Shown here: one piece after another, positions 63,700 through 64,000 of the stretch
Layout: each line of letters begins with the position of its first letter
Position numbering within the stretch: the stretch's first letter is position 1
Origin: Confluentibacter citreus
Lineage (GTDB): Bacteria; Bacteroidota; Bacteroidia; Flavobacteriales; Flavobacteriaceae
Direction: 5' to 3'
Length of the DNA stretch: 64,000 bases
Assembly (NCBI RefSeq): GCF_002807055.1
Contig: NZ_NIXN01000001.1
Span: forward strand, 930,001-994,000
The notes under the pieces: generated by a model
Databases searched by the model: none
Seen by the model: only the letters and a program-made list of their open reading frames with translations
What the model was told of the DNA's origin: nothing
Made by a program: the position numbers and the translations under genes

Positions 63700-64000
63700 T
63701 TACAAAACATTTTTTTGTTGTTTGAAGAACGCATCGGCTTGAAGCTGCATAAGTTCCCTAGCTTTTTTACGCTTGTAAGTATATAATTCGTCTTCGTTTT
63801 CTATATCGGAGTAAATACGGTCGTTGATAGCGAAATCGGTTTTAAGCATCGCTTCTCTTTGGTTTTTGTTTTGAAGCACATTTGATTTAATGGCAGTTTC
63901 TTGGTCTTCCAATTTAAAATCGTAAGCACTTTTAGGCGATAAAAGTTTTGCGAAAATAGGAGACGTCTCAATGGCTAAAAACAATAGAAATATAAAGAAT
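63700..64000 (-). CDS. DUF4407 protein (3' end only)
   Basis: The frame is open to the right edge, so this is the C-terminal end of a larger gene and no start is in view. About 99 residues are visible: part of a membrane helix ('FFIFLLFLAIETSPIFAKLL'), then a charged region with 'KLEDQETAIKSNV' and 'YKRKKARELMQLQADAFF'. This matches, from memory, the C-terminus of DUF4407 membrane proteins, whose function is unknown. It ends tail-to-tail with the STAS gene with no gap. Confidence 0.72.
   Translation of the reverse strand, partial: FFIFLLFLAIETSPIFAKLLSPKSAYDFKLEDQETAIKSNVLQNKNQREAMLKTDFAINDRIYSDIENEDELYTYKRKKARELMQLQADAFFKQQKNVL

Noticed and set aside
1-64000. Mobile elements, prophage, CRISPR arrays, tRNA and rRNA genes
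   Set aside because: No transposase, integrase, regularly spaced repeats or tRNA-like cloverleaf with conserved TTCGA-type arm could be recognised in the gaps.

Overview
The window looks like chromosomal DNA of a member of the Flavobacteriaceae (Bacteroidota). It is strongly AT-rich. It encodes type IX secretion and gliding proteins (SprA, PorP/SprF, RemB-like, a CHU_C-tailed surface protein), SusC/SusD, an alternative complex III, and a hybrid two-component regulator. At least two promoters match the Bacteroidota TTG-N19/20-TAnnTTTG form. Several conserved genes use TTG or GTG starts. I saw no rRNA, tRNA, insertion sequence, prophage or CRISPR array.

Layout. (a) 1-4.6 kb: the end of an alternative complex III operon (actE end, actF), then coxB and coxA, closed by a strong terminator. 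(b) 4.8-11.9 kb: a three-gene surface cassette of a 1382-aa repeat protein with a type B T9SS sorting domain, a PorP/SprF protein and a PorE-like OmpA protein. (c) 12.0-15.7 kb: ruvB, an unusual DUF4242/cyclase-like/AraC regulator followed by a secreted DUF4242 protein, and queG. (d) 15.8-27.9 kb: a fructan utilisation locus with a sensor having a sugar-binding domain, an MFS sugar porter, a GH32 lipoprotein, SusC, SusD and a PfkB fructokinase. (e) 28.0-40.3 kb: a POTRA/outer-membrane protein, maeB, ruvA and sprA. (f) 40.4-45.0 kb: gcvH, a VanZ-like protein, two TonB paralogues and a RemB-like barrel protein. (g) 45.1-50.4 kb: the second respiratory cluster, with ctaB, two subunit III genes, subunit IV, a thioredoxin-like protein, SCO1, DUF420 and a small CxxC membrane protein. 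(h) 50.5-56.2 kb: a MacAB/TolC-like exporter. (i) 56.4-64 kb: housekeeping and accessory genes (tsaB, mscS, DUF1304, a DUF255 lipoprotein, dodecin, an Nfu protein, an orphan PorP/SprF, an NTF2-like protein, a STAS protein and the end of a DUF4407 gene).

How they fit together. ActE/ActF with the two cox clusters make a quinol:cytochrome c:oxygen chain, with heme O synthesis and copper delivery supplied by the second cluster. The fructan locus reads as a complete sense-cleave-import-phosphorylate pathway. SprA is the T9SS translocon that would export proteins such as the CHU_C-tailed surface protein.

The least explained items are the DUF4242 regulator/secreted protein pair, the TonB-C-like domain at the N-terminus of the RemB-like protein beside two tonB genes, a set of hairpin repeats with compensatory changes, a heptanucleotide tandem repeat in a signal-peptide sequence, and candidate operator repeats in front of the fructan locus.
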